64,000 nt of DNA from Candidatus Electryonea clarkiae (lineage in GTDB: Bacteria > Electryoneota > Electryoneia > Electryoneales > Electryoneaceae). The notes beneath the pieces are model-generated. The model was not told the origin of the DNA. It saw only the letters and a program-made list of their open reading frames with translations, and did not search any database. The stretch covers positions 1 through 64,000 of the forward strand of contig JAVCCM010000041.1 in NCBI GenBank assembly GCA_030765455.1, written 5' to 3'. Position numbers and translations under genes: made by a program. This document shows positions 1-8,060 of the stretch, in pieces (position 1 is the stretch's first letter; every line of letters begins with the position of its first letter).

Positions 1-25
1 ACCTCACCTGTTTGTCGGTGACCAT
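1..25 (-). CDS. istA: IS21 transposase IstA, first 8 codons (partial)
   Basis: The ATG is at 25-23 on the minus strand and reads MVTDKQVR before the window ends, which is the usual start of IS21-family IstA proteins (M-x-TDKQVRRL...). An AGGAGG ribosome binding site sits 6 nt upstream. IstA is the DDE integrase-fold transposase that cuts and joins the element ends. Only eight residues are visible, so integrity of the rest cannot be judged; the match in both peptide and upstream terminal repeats makes the family assignment firm. Confidence 0.75.
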
Positions 26-76
26 CCAAGTCCTCCTATGTTGAGTACGTGGACAGTCTAATAATTCCACATTATA

Positions 77-122
77 AACGGGAATTATAATTGTCGTTAA
101 ACAGGAATTCTAAATGTCGCTA
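77..122. repeat. Tandem IS21 terminal repeats (2 x 23 bp)
   Basis: Copy one (77-99) and copy two (100-122) agree at 19 of 23 positions and each ends in TGTCGYTA. They are the transposase-binding repeats expected at an IS21 end. Confidence 0.7.
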
Positions 123-126
123 ATCA

Positions 127-482
127 GCCCTCTACAGAGCGTTTAGAGAAAGAAAACGGTTCAGGAGGGGCAAAGTGTAGGGTATGAATTTTTTCCGTTT
201 AAACGTGCAAGCTGTACGATGAAAGAAATATTGTGTGTGTGCATATAGGTACTATAACTGGAGACCCTTCCCCCCCTGACACCCTCTCTTAATTACACTA
301 AAAAGCTCGTATGTGAGTCAAGGCGAGAGAGATTGGTACTGATACAATCATATTGTGATTCCCGCAATATCTGCAATAGCCTATTATTACAGTATGTTAA
401 GTCTTGATACTTGTAAATATTCCAGTGTGAAATACTATGAAAAACCACTACATGGTAATTTCATCTCTGAAATCAAGCTTAA
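127..482. other. Intergenic, no gene recognised
   Basis: Between the IS21 tip and the Sel1 gene I see no convincing coding or RNA feature. There is a C-rich stretch near 266-282. An 81-codon plus-strand reading frame (355-600) runs into the antisense of the Sel1 gene and has no family resemblance, so it is not called. Confidence 0.5.
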
Positions 483-1070
483 TCATTCTTCGGTTTTAGG
501 TTTCCATTCCCGTGCAAGACGTTGTGCCTCAGCTATCTGTTCAGGAGTCATCTGTTCTGAGAGGCTTGATCTATACTCTCTCGCTGTTTCAGAACCTTGA
601 GCAGCAGCGAGATTTATCCACATATGTGCAACAACGTAATCCAGTGGTACTCCTATACCGTAGCAGTACAATCTACCAATGTAGAATTGTGCATCGGCAT
701 CACCTTGTTCAGCCGCCAAACGGTACCATTTTACTGCTTCAACATAATCTTGTGGTACTCCCTCGCCTCTGTAATTCACGTGACCGAGGTTTATTTGTGC
801 CTCGACATGACCCTGATCAGCCGCCAAGCGGTACCATTTTGCAGCCTCAGTGTAATCCTCGAGGACGCCTTTACCATTGTAATACATATCACCAAGGTAG
901 TATTGTGAAAGGGCATTGCCTTGTTCAGCCAATGGCTTCAAGATGCGAAAGGCTGTCTCATAGTCTTTTAGATCGTACGCAGCTTTACCTTCACTAAAAG
1001 TTTCATCTGCATACACAGAATAGACGAGAAAGGCTAACATGATTAGAATTAAGGTAGGTCTTATTTTCAT
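483..1070 (-). CDS. Exported Sel1-repeat (SLR) protein
   Basis: A 195-residue secreted solenoid protein. Residues 1-21 are a Sec signal peptide ending VYSVYA, followed by at least three Sel1-like repeats of about 36 residues (signature GVxxDYxEAxKWYRLAAxQGxxxAQ), each an antiparallel helix pair. Sel1 proteins are scaffolds for protein-protein contact, often in the periplasm or at the surface; the specific partner is unknown. The start was moved to the ATG at 1070 because it has an AGAAGGA ribosome binding site and a signal peptide directly behind it; the longer frame to 1184 adds a non-signal-like leader. It stands alone, between the IS21 end and tRNA-fMet. Repeat units are highly similar at DNA level, as in recently duplicated repeats. 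Confidence 0.85.
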   Translation of the reverse strand: MKIRPTLILIMLAFLVYSVYADETFSEGKAAYDLKDYETAFRILKPLAEQGNALSQYYLGDMYYNGKGVLEDYTEAAKWYRLAADQGHVEAQINLGHVNYRGEGVPQDYVEAVKWYRLAAEQGDADAQFYIGRLYCYGIGVPLDYVVAHMWINLAAAQGSETAREYRSSLSEQMTPEQIAEAQRLAREWKPKTEE

Positions 1071-1599
1071 TGCAATATCCTTCTGTAAGCTCACTTGATA
1101 GTAAAAGATAGCCGATATGTAGAAGTCATTGAATGTAAAGAGGATTAGACAATTTGACAAGTTATTACTATTACAACCAGCCAATCGAGATAGAAACAGA
1201 AAGCGATTATATTCGGATTATATTTCAGATTGGAGAGAGAGGCTGATATATACCTGTACAGCGCATTAGACCACCCCCCCGGTTAGACGTACCCCCCCCC
1301 TGAATGGAAATATCTCGTGCTACATGATAGGTACTACTCTTCGCTTCGCTTCCCCCCTTCGACCCACGGATAGTTGAATTAATGATATCACATTAACGTT
1401 TGGCTCCCTTCATACCTGCCATCATGCCTCTCTTCATGCCTCTTTTTTACCTACCCAAAGGTCTCTTTTCAGCAACTACCTTCTGGAATTGATTCTCGAT
1501 ATACACTTCTAAATAAACCTAAATAAAACCGATTCTGTTATGAAAACAGACTTGGAGGTTGGAACAATGGTTGGAACGGGCATTTTGAGCTCCAAGAGA
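1071..1599. other. Intergenic with a possible decayed short reading frame
   Basis: This stretch holds two long C runs (C7 at 1274-1280 and C9 at 1292-1300). On the minus strand, 1393-1437 encodes a 14-residue Met/Lys/Gly-rich peptide (MKRGMMAGMKGAKR), preceded in the same frame, after one stop codon, by about 20 codons of protein-like sequence (ending VVAEKRPLGR). This may be the tail of a decayed gene; I recognise no family and the evidence is weak. Confidence 0.25.
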
Positions 1600-1627
1600 A
1601 AGGGCTCGGAAACTACTCCAAGCCCTT
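1600..1627 (-). terminator. Probable terminator of tRNA-fMet
   Basis: Immediately downstream of the tRNA on the minus strand is an inverted repeat AAGGGCT...AGCCCTT extended by GGA/TCC with a 5-nt or slightly larger loop, then a moderately U-rich tail (TCTCTT). Position and shape fit an intrinsic terminator. Confidence 0.6.
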
Positions 1628-1637
1628 GTTACTTCTA

Positions 1638-1714
<77 letters not shown>

Positions 1715-1724
1715 GTGTTTCGGA

Positions 1725-1754
1725 AGTATAAAAATCTCTGCTGATACAAGTCAA
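1725..1754 (-). promoter_or_regulatory. Sigma70-type promoter of tRNA-fMet
   Basis: On the minus strand TTGACT (1754-1749), an 18-nt spacer and TATACT (1730-1725) lie about ten bases before the tRNA 5' end. Both hexamers differ from consensus at one position, as expected for a strong stable-RNA promoter. Confidence 0.75.
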
Positions 1755-1781
1755 GAGTTATTATTGTATGGAAATGGGAGT

Positions 1782-2198
1782 TCAGCTCTGTGGGAAGAGT
1801 TTTATCATTGATATGCGTGTGCCGTTTTTTGCAGGCTGTACATTGACTTTATCCATCAGATGACGGATGATAAGGAGACCGCGACCTGCCAGCGCCATAA
1901 TATTTTCCTGGGCTCTCGGATCAGATACCGCATCAGGATCAAATCCTTCTCCCTCATCAGATACAATTACCTTCAAACCGTCATCAAGTTTATTCAACTG
2001 GATTGTTACTTTCTTGGAAAGATCATTTTTGTTTCCGTGCATGATTGCATTATTGACAGCTTCAGAAACGGCAATAGCTATATCGTCACATTCATCTCTT
2101 GAAAATGACAATTCATTTATGACATTCTCCAAAAATTCGTCAACCTCTTCGATGCGCATAGGATCTGAGGTGATAACTAATGTGTGTTTCTTACTCAT
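1782..2198 (-). CDS. RsbW-like serine kinase / anti-sigma factor
   Basis: A 138-residue GHKL (HATPase_c_2) protein of the RsbW/SpoIIAB type. It shows the N box (SEAVNNAIMHGN), the G1 motif (DEGEGFDP) and the G2 motif (GRGLLII), so ATP binding is expected. Family members bind a sigma factor or another target and phosphorylate a STAS-domain antagonist. Its ATG overlaps the stop of the upstream phosphatase gene (ATGA), and the third gene upstream encodes the STAS partner, so the three form one partner-switching operon read kinase-last. No sigma factor gene is present nearby, so the regulated target is unknown; it may be a diguanylate cyclase, another enzyme or a distant sigma factor. Confidence 0.88.
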   Translation of the reverse strand: MSKKHTLVITSDPMRIEEVDEFLENVINELSFSRDECDDIAIAVSEAVNNAIMHGNKNDLSKKVTIQLNKLDDGLKVIVSDEGEGFDPDAVSDPRAQENIMALAGRGLLIIRHLMDKVNVQPAKNGTRISMIKLFPQS

Positions 2199-3616
2199 AA
2201 GCGTTTAACCACCATTACGGTTCTATCATCGCCTGTGCCATAGCTGCTGTCCCACTGAGAAACTGCGTTATCTATGGAACCGGCAATGGATGCTGCTTCC
2301 TCACCGGATCTTTCTCGAATAATATCAATTACCCTGTCAATCCCGAATTCATTTTCATATTCACCACCGGCTTCTACAATTCCATCAGTATAGAGAACAA
2401 GAGTTGATCCACTTTCCAGTTTAATTGTCATTTGATCATACACCGGGTTCTCTATCACACCCAGTAAGGGACCGCCTGTTTTCAGGATTTCCACATTTCC
2501 ATCAGGTTTCATTAGTATGGGTTGATTATGCCCTGCATTCACGTAAGTTAATTCATTTGTTTCCGTATTCAAAACTCCATAAAATGCAGTTACAAATGCC
2601 TCAGGTCCAGTGGATTCATAAAGGAAACGGTTAATACTCGATATGATCCAGGTAACTGAATATGTAGTTTCGATCCGGGTTCTTAAAGCAGCCCTTAATC
2701 CTGACATAATAAGCCCTGCAGGAACACCTTTTCCAGCGACATCCGCAATAACCAGCCCGATATTGTTAGAATTTATTGGAATATAATCGTAATAATCTCC
2801 ACCAACGTCCTGATGAGGAACATTTATTCCGCCAAAATCGTATCCGGGGATTTCCGGAGGATTTTTAGGAAGTAAGGCTGACTGAATCCGTCTGGAAATT
2901 TGTAATTCTTTTTCTAATTCATGCGCTGCAACAAGTTTGTCATATGTGCGTGCTCGTTCAAGCGCTATAGCCGCATGTGCCGCAATGTCTTTTAGTATTA
3001 GAATGTTTTCTTCCTTAAATGCACCAACTTTGTCGGATTCAAGATTAATGCAGCCAAGCACATCATCACCAATGATAATTGGAACAGCCAGTTCACTCCT
3101 TGTGCTTAATCTGCAGGAGACATAACTGGACTCATTTAATACGTCCGGTATATTAAGTTCTACAGCCGATGACATAACCTTCCCACTGATCCCTTCATGT
3201 AGCTTTTGCCTGAATTTATCCAACTGCTCTTCGGAATATCCTCTTAAGGTAATTGCACGAATTTTGCCGGGTTCATCGTCATGAATAAAAATTCCAGCAG
3301 CATCATAAGGCACAACCTTATTCAATCCGTCAATCATTGCTGAGAGCACTTCATCAAGGCTCACAGCGCGGGAGAGCATCAAACCGATATCAGAGAGTAG
3401 CTCCAGCTCCCCGCTAAGAGTGTTTTCATGCAGGATGTGTGCCAGACTCCACTCGAAACGATCAAACCTTTCTAGAAGTTTATCACAAACGGAATGGATG
3501 TTCCCGTTCTCGGAAATTTCCCTTAGCTCTTCCCGAAGTGATTTAAGCTCTGCTATCACCTGGCTTGTTTCAGACGGTAAGTCAACATTGGTATGGGCTG
3601 TAGAAGATTTTGTCAA
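2195..3616 (-). CDS. GAF-SpoIIE (PP2C) serine phosphatase, RsbU-like
   Basis: About 473 residues: a short helical N-terminus, a GAF sensor domain (roughly residues 70-220), a linker helix and a PP2C/SpoIIE phosphatase domain (about 245-473). Metal-ligand motifs are visible: DVGGDYYD, then IADVAGKGVPA, and GTGDDRTV near the end. The role expected is to dephosphorylate the STAS antagonist encoded next to it in response to a ligand sensed by GAF, reversing the RsbW-like kinase. I prefer the TTG at 3616, which follows a GAG-rich site after the STAS stop; an in-frame TTG at 3673 would overlap the STAS gene by 32 nt. No membrane segment, so cytosolic. Confidence 0.88.
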   Translation of the reverse strand: MTKSSTAHTNVDLPSETSQVIAELKSLREELREISENGNIHSVCDKLLERFDRFEWSLAHILHENTLSGELELLSDIGLMLSRAVSLDEVLSAMIDGLNKVVPYDAAGIFIHDDEPGKIRAITLRGYSEEQLDKFRQKLHEGISGKVMSSAVELNIPDVLNESSYVSCRLSTRSELAVPIIIGDDVLGCINLESDKVGAFKEENILILKDIAAHAAIALERARTYDKLVAAHELEKELQISRRIQSALLPKNPPEIPGYDFGGINVPHQDVGGDYYDYIPINSNNIGLVIADVAGKGVPAGLIMSGLRAALRTRIETTYSVTWIISSINRFLYESTGPEAFVTAFYGVLNTETNELTYVNAGHNQPILMKPDGNVEILKTGGPLLGVIENPVYDQMTIKLESGSTLVLYTDGIVEAGGEYENEFGIDRVIDIIRERSGEEAASIAGSIDNAVSQWDSSYGTGDDRTVMVVKRL

Positions 3617-3641
3617 TTTATTTTCTCTACCTGAAATTCCC

Positions 3642-3983
3642 TTAAGAGCTGAATGACGCAATAGCGCTCTCAACTGATTCGAAGGTCTCGAAGACCTGGA
3701 TAAGCTTGGTGATCATGAGTAGCGATTTGATCTTTTCAGTTGTGCGGGCGAGTTTCATTTCGCCTTCCGCATTTCGAACAGAAGTGAGACCGCCAATCAG
3801 GATGCCAAGCCCGGAAGAATTCATCCAGTCAACCTTTCCCAGATCGACAATTACCTTTTTAACACCGCCGTCAAGCTGATTTTTCAACTCTTCACGAAAT
3901 ATTGCTGCATCAGGTCCACCCATAATTTTACCTTTGAGTTCCAGTACAAGCACATCCTCAAAGATTTTAGACTTAAGTTTCAT
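3642..3983 (-). CDS. STAS-domain anti-sigma factor antagonist
   Basis: A 113-residue single STAS domain of the RsbV/SpoIIAA kind. The phosphorylatable serine lies in the conserved DWMNSSGLGIL segment at the start of the third helix. It is the substrate switched between kinase and phosphatase encoded immediately downstream. The ATG at 3983 is preferred over TTG at 3986 because an AGGAGA site lies 8 nt upstream. It heads the three-gene operon and is transcribed away from topA. Confidence 0.9.
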   Translation of the reverse strand: MKLKSKIFEDVLVLELKGKIMGGPDAAIFREELKNQLDGGVKKVIVDLGKVDWMNSSGLGILIGGLTSVRNAEGEMKLARTTEKIKSLLMITKLIQVFETFESVESAIASFSS

Positions 3984-4315
3984 CAACCGATCTCCTATAT
4001 GATAAAAGCAACCATGTTCTCATCTGAAGACGGATTCATTAAATCCGCAACCATCGAAGATAATCCTGTCAACAGGGATGTAACAAGAGGTATTTCAATG
4101 AATTTGAGAAGAAATTACTATCCGAACAGACTGCTTCAAGGTTAGTTAACTGGGTCGCCGAACCTGGCAGCTAACTCCATATCTGCCTCTCCTCGTAAAT
4201 GAAACTCGTCCCATGAAATGTTTTGATATTGCGATTTTAATTATTAGTTTTGGAAAGACGGCTGAATATTTCAATTTCCGCCGATATATCAAATTTGAAA
4301 TTCAACTGAGGATTT
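3984..4315. other. Divergent intergenic region between STAS operon and topA
   Basis: About 330 nt between divergent genes, presumably carrying promoters both ways, though I could not pick convincing hexamer pairs. It contains the short minus-strand reading frame at 4142-4180 described separately. The TopA start is preceded by TGAGG 4-5 nt upstream. Confidence 0.5.
4142..4180 (-). CDS. Possible 12-residue leader peptide
   Basis: On the minus strand an ATG at 4180 opens a 12-codon frame (MELAARFGDPVN) ended by TAA, with a very good ribosome binding site (GGAGAGG, 5 nt spacing). It lies about 160 nt upstream of the STAS gene in the same direction. The frame also stays open for about 20 codons before this ATG, so it could instead be the relic of a gene end. 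There is no family match that I know of; a translated leader is only one reading. Confidence 0.3.
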   Translation of the reverse strand: MELAARFGDPVN

Positions 4316-6694
4316 ATGCCCACCAAACTTGTAATAGTCGAATCACCGGCTAAGGTGAAAACTCTTTTAAAATATCTTGGGAATAATTACAGTGTAAAGG
4401 CCTCGATGGGTCATGTACGAGATCTGCCGCAGAAAGACCTTGCTGTAGATGTTGAAAATAAATTCAAACCCGAATATGTGATTATCCCAGGGAAGCAAAA
4501 AGTTGTTACTGCTTTGAAGAAAGCTGCGGCAAACGTCGATGAAATCCTGATCGCAACTGACCCTGATAGGGAAGGGGAAGCGATTGGATGGCATATAGCA
4601 CATATCTTAAAAAATAAAAACAGAAAAATTAGCCGTGTCACGTTTAATGAAATCACTAAAAAAGCTGTAGTTGACGCAATTAATAACCAGACTGAGATTG
4701 ACTTGAACAAGGTTAATGCTCAACAGGCGAGAAGAGTGCTCGACCGGCTTGTTGGTTACTTGGTGAGCGAACAGCTTTGGAAAGTGCTTGCAAGAGGATT
4801 GTCCGCAGGCAGGGTGCAGTCTGTCGCGTTAAGAATGATTGTTGAAAGAGAAGAAGAGATCGAAGCGTTCGTGCCGGAAGAATATTGGACAATTACAGCA
4901 CAGGCGGAGATAAAAGAGACAGCATCATTTCGGGTAAAGCTGGCTAAAATCAACGATAAAGAAGCTAAAGTCAGCGATGGAGAAACTGCTGCTCGCATAT
5001 TAGCCGAGTTAAAATCATTCCCTGCCAGTTTATTTGATGTCCGATCTCGCATAAACAATCAGAAACCTCTTCCACCGTTTATCACTTCCACTTTGCAGCA
5101 GGAAGCCGCGCGACGTCTTTATTTTGCAGTTAAAAGGACGATGATGGTCGCTCAACGGCTTTATGAAGGTATTGAGCTTGGTGAAGCAGGCGCGGTTGGA
5201 TTAATCACATATATGCGAACAGATTCCGTGCGGGTATCGAAGGTAGCAACCGATGCAGCCAGGGAATTTATTGAGTCGCAATATGGCAAAGAATTTCTGA
5301 GTCCTAAACTGAGGGTGTATGGAAAGAAGGGGCGTTCGCAGGATGCCCATGAAGCAATACGTCCTACAAGTTTCGAGTGGACACCGGAAAAAGTGAAGCA
5401 ATACCTGAAACCTGAACAGTATCGTCTTTACCAGTTAATCTGGAATCGTTTTCTTGCTACTCAAATGGCAGATGCAAAATATGAAAGTGTGACAGTTGAT
5501 ATCGCTTCCGGACTCGATGAGAATGCAACGGGAACTAAATCGAAATCAGGCAAAAAAGTCCCGGCTTATATTCTACGTGCCAATGGGAGGAATTTGTTGT
5601 TTTCCGGATTCCGCCGATTATGGGGAGAGATCGAAACTGAAGACAAGGACGAGGATGAGGAAAAATCAGAGCTGCCGGACATTTTCTTCAGTCATTCCGG
5701 AAATAAAGAGGTTACTCCAAAGGATGGAACACCAGCATCTCTGAGCGAAATTGATGGCGACCAGAAATTTACCCTGCCTCCTTACAGATTTAGTGAGTCT
5801 ATGCTGGTCAAGGCATTGGATGAGAACGGGATCGGTCGTCCTTCAACATATGCACAGATAATCAGCACGTTATTTGATAGAAAATATATTGACCGGGAAA
5901 AGAAAAAATTATCTCCCACTGAACTTGGCCGAAAAGTAAATTCTCTGCTGGTAAAAGGATTTGATGAAGTTTTCAACACTTCCTTTACTGCAAAGATGGA
6001 AGAAGCACTTGATAAAGTAGAAGATGGAGAAGAGTGGACTGAAACTGTCAGGCAATTCTGGGAACCGTTTAAAGAGCATATCGAACGCTTCAAATCAAGA
6101 AAAGACGAGCTTAAGAAAGAGGCGATGGTGCCTCTGGGGCGGAAATGCCCTGAATGTGCTGAAGGCGAATTGGTCGAAAGATGGGGACGGTTTGGCAAGT
6201 TTATTACCTGTGACCGATTCCCCAAGTGCAAATATACGGAAAGAACGGAAGAGAATGGGGGCAAAGCACCGGAGCCTGAATCCACCGGACGCACCTGCCC
6301 TAAATGCGAAAATGGAGATCTTGTTATTAAGAAAGGGCGATATGGAAATTTCATCGCCTGTACAAATTACCCTAAATGTAAACATACCGAGCAGATTCCC
6401 GGCGAGGAGAAAAAACAGGCTGCCGGGCAGGCAAATCTACCTGATATATCAATACCTTGTCCACGCAAAGGGTGTGGCGGCGAGATAGTCTCGAAAAGAT
6501 CACGCCGTGGAAAAATATTCTATTCATGCACTAATTGGAAAGAAAAAAAGTGCAAAGTTGTCTTCTGGGATCTGCCGATTGAATCGGGATGTCCGAGCTG
6601 TAAATATCCAATCAGAACAATTAAGGGAAAGAATATCGTCTGTCCCGAGTGTAAGGAAAAAGAACCACACGGAGAAACTGATAAAAATGCATGA
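4316..6694 (+). CDS. topA: DNA topoisomerase I
   Basis: A 792-residue type IA topoisomerase that relaxes negative supercoils. The Toprim domain starts at residue 2, with the acidic triad motif TDPDREGE at 81-88; the catalytic tyrosine is Y299 in ITYMRTDS. The C-terminus has four zinc-ribbon modules with CPxC...C-x4-C patterns between about residues 605 and 785, the last two more degenerate. Length and order match bacterial TopA. It starts an apparent operon; its last 8 nt overlap the start of the recombinase gene. Confidence 0.98.
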   Translation: MPTKLVIVESPAKVKTLLKYLGNNYSVKASMGHVRDLPQKDLAVDVENKFKPEYVIIPGKQKVVTALKKAAANVDEILIATDPDREGEAIGWHIAHILKNKNRKISRVTFNEITKKAVVDAINNQTEIDLNKVNAQQARRVLDRLVGYLVSEQLWKVLARGLSAGRVQSVALRMIVEREEEIEAFVPEEYWTITAQAEIKETASFRVKLAKINDKEAKVSDGETAARILAELKSFPASLFDVRSRINNQKPLPPFITSTLQQEAARRLYFAVKRTMMVAQRLYEGIELGEAGAVGLITYMRTDSVRVSKVATDAAREFIESQYGKEFLSPKLRVYGKKGRSQDAHEAIRPTSFEWTPEKVKQYLKPEQYRLYQLIWNRFLATQMADAKYESVTVDIASGLDENATGTKSKSGKKVPAYILRANGRNLLFSGFRRLWGEIETEDKDEDEEKSELPDIFFSHSGNKEVTPKDGTPASLSEIDGDQKFTLPPYRFSESMLVKALDENGIGRPSTYAQIISTLFDRKYIDREKKKLSPTELGRKVNSLLVKGFDEVFNTSFTAKMEEALDKVEDGEEWTETVRQFWEPFKEHIERFKSRKDELKKEAMVPLGRKCPECAEGELVERWGRFGKFITCDRFPKCKYTERTEENGGKAPEPESTGRTCPKCENGDLVIKKGRYGNFIACTNYPKCKHTEQIPGEEKKQAAGQANLPDISIPCPRKGCGGEIVSKRSRRGKIFYSCTNWKEKKCKVVFWDLPIESGCPSCKYPIRTIKGKNIVCPECKEKEPHGETDKNA

Positions 6695-7589
6695 TCAATT
6701 GAAAGATTATCTTGATCATTTGAGCGCAGTAAGAGACGTTTCCAAACATACAATAAAAGCATACGAAAGAGACATAACCTCATTTTTTAACCATATTGAA
6801 AGCGTCAGGGGCAATTTACCAGATGCTGATATTATCCGTCCACGCTGGATAAGGAAATACCTCGGTGAAAAATCAGCGAGAGGATACAACCGCACATCAT
6901 TGAAAAGACAACTCTCTGCTATAAAGGGGTTTTTCCGTTTTTTGGTTGAGATTGAAATTCTTGAAAAATCACCGGCGGAAGATCTGATTGGTCCTAAATT
7001 AGAAAAGAAATTACCCGAGTTACCATCTGAGAAAGTTGTACATAAAGCTTTAGAAACAGTGTTAAGTGGTAATGAGCCAGAGATAATTCGTGACCGTGCT
7101 CTACTTGAAGTACTCTATGGAAGTGGTTTACGTCTCAATGAAGCAATTTCGTTGGATTTGGGTAGCTTTAGCCTGGAAAGGAAATGGGTCAAAGTTTTAG
7201 GAAAAAGACGGAAAGAACGGTCAGTGCCACTTGGTACACATGCTGTTACAGCATTACGGAGATGGATAGAAGTAAGGTCAGTCTTCTGCAATGAAAAAAG
7301 TGATAAAGCGTTGTTTTTGGGCAAAAGAGGGGGTAGGCTGAATCCACGTGTTGCACGTGATATTGTACACCGGGCGTTGGAAAGTGCCGGCCAGAATCGT
7401 GGGAGTCATCCACATGCATTGAGACATGCATTTGCAACACATCTGATGGATCATGGCGCTGAACTTACTGCTGTTGGAGAGATGCTGGGGCATGCTTCGC
7501 TTTCAACTACACAGATTTACACACATGTCAGTGCTGAGCGGTTAAAGGAGGTTTACAGAAATAAACATCCAAGGGCGGAAAAAGAATGA
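6687..7589 (+). CDS. xerC: Tyrosine recombinase XerC/XerD
   Basis: A 300-residue site-specific recombinase of the Xer type. An N-terminal SAM-like core-binding domain (about 1-90) precedes the catalytic domain. The catalytic set is complete: R149 (GSGLRLNEA), K173, H243-x-x-R246 (HALRH), H269 (LGHAS) and nucleophile Y278 (TTQIYTH). It presumably resolves chromosome dimers at dif with a second Xer protein or alone. The ATG at 6687 overlaps topA by 8 nt and gives the normal family length; a longer frame would be antisense-free but adds zinc-ribbon out-of-frame sequence. The topA-xerC pairing suggests housekeeping rather than phage integrase function; XerC versus XerD cannot be told apart here. 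Confidence 0.92.
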   Translation: MHDQLKDYLDHLSAVRDVSKHTIKAYERDITSFFNHIESVRGNLPDADIIRPRWIRKYLGEKSARGYNRTSLKRQLSAIKGFFRFLVEIEILEKSPAEDLIGPKLEKKLPELPSEKVVHKALETVLSGNEPEIIRDRALLEVLYGSGLRLNEAISLDLGSFSLERKWVKVLGKRRKERSVPLGTHAVTALRRWIEVRSVFCNEKSDKALFLGKRGGRLNPRVARDIVHRALESAGQNRGSHPHALRHAFATHLMDHGAELTAVGEMLGHASLSTTQIYTHVSAERLKEVYRNKHPRAEKE

Positions 7590-7699
7590 CATCTTATCTA
7601 TGGCAATGTGGATAGGATAGTTTTGATAAATAGGATTTATAGGAACATATTATTGTAGTTGCGATTGACAAGCAGGTTTGCAGTTTGCAGAAACTCGTA

Positions 7700-7734
7700 T
7701 TTCCCGGGATTAAATGATTAATTCAACCGGGAAA
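7700..7734 (+). promoter_or_regulatory. Hairpin before hpf
   Basis: An 8-bp perfect stem TTTCCCGG/CCGGGAAA with a 19-nt loop ends about 20 nt before the hpf ribosome binding site. No U run follows, so a terminator is less likely than an mRNA structure affecting hpf expression. A TTGACA hexamer at 7665-7670 lacks a good -10 partner. Confidence 0.35.
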
Positions 7735-7765
7735 ATCAGGAAAAACGAACATAATGGAGGCAATC

Positions 7766-8053
7766 ATGAAAGTTACCGTTGAGGCGCGTCATTTTAAAGC
7801 ACGTGATGATCTACAGAGCAAAATTGAGAAAGAAATTCAAAAGCTTGAAAAATACTTTCCTCGAATAATCGATGCTCATGTAATCCTCGACGGGAAGCAG
7901 GCTAAAAAGGAGGCAACGGTAAAATTACAAGTACCAGAACAAGTTTTAGTTGCCACCGAGACAGCAGTGAGATTTGAAGTTGCTGTTGAATCAGCCGTAG
8001 ATAAATTGAAGGTACAATTGCAGAAATATAAAGAAAAACGTTACAAACATTGA
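7766..8053 (+). CDS. hpf: Ribosome hibernation-promoting factor, short form
   Basis: A 95-residue HPF/YfiA protein that binds the 30S decoding channel in stationary phase. It has the beta-alpha-beta-beta-beta-alpha pattern, including the KYFPRIIDAHVILDG segment and a basic C-terminus (KYKEKRYKH). It lacks the C-terminal dimerisation domain of long HPF, so it belongs to the short class, which in Escherichia coli works together with RMF. The ATG at 7766 follows GGAGG by 5 nt; an earlier ATG at 7754 would place that site inside the gene. It precedes hprK by 7 nt, the same association seen in many bacteria where hpf sits with PTS regulators. Confidence 0.95.
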   Translation: MKVTVEARHFKARDDLQSKIEKEIQKLEKYFPRIIDAHVILDGKQAKKEATVKLQVPEQVLVATETAVRFEVAVESAVDKLKVQLQKYKEKRYKH

Positions 8054-8060
8054 GCTGGTT

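Larger units (their letters stand above)
1..126 (-). mobile_element. IS21-family insertion sequence, one end only (cut by window edge)
   Basis: Read on the minus strand, this is the left end of an IS21-type element: a tip beginning TGATTAGCGACA near 126, two tandem degenerate 23-bp repeats containing a GCGACA/ACGACA core, a strong ribosome binding site and then the first codons of istA running off the window. IS21 elements carry several terminal transposase-binding repeats of this kind and encode IstA (DDE transposase) and IstB (AAA+ helper). The exact tip at 126 is inferred from the 5'-TG rule of the family; no target duplication can be seen because the other end is outside. Confidence 0.8.

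Noticed and set aside
512..997. 161-codon plus-strand frame opposite the Sel1 gene
   Set aside because: It is antisense to a gene with clear signal peptide and repeats; its apparent regularity mirrors the Sel1 repeats.
4141..4175. GTTAG...CTAAC hairpin considered as a riboswitch or small RNA
   Set aside because: No match in layout to any aptamer class I know; the stem is short and overlaps the possible short peptide frame.
5782..6354. 190-codon minus-strand frame inside topA
   Set aside because: TopA motifs and zinc ribbons are on the other strand; no ribosome binding site or family features.
6687..7589. Phage or island integrase
   Set aside because: Length, motifs and overlap with topA fit a housekeeping Xer recombinase; no phage genes follow.
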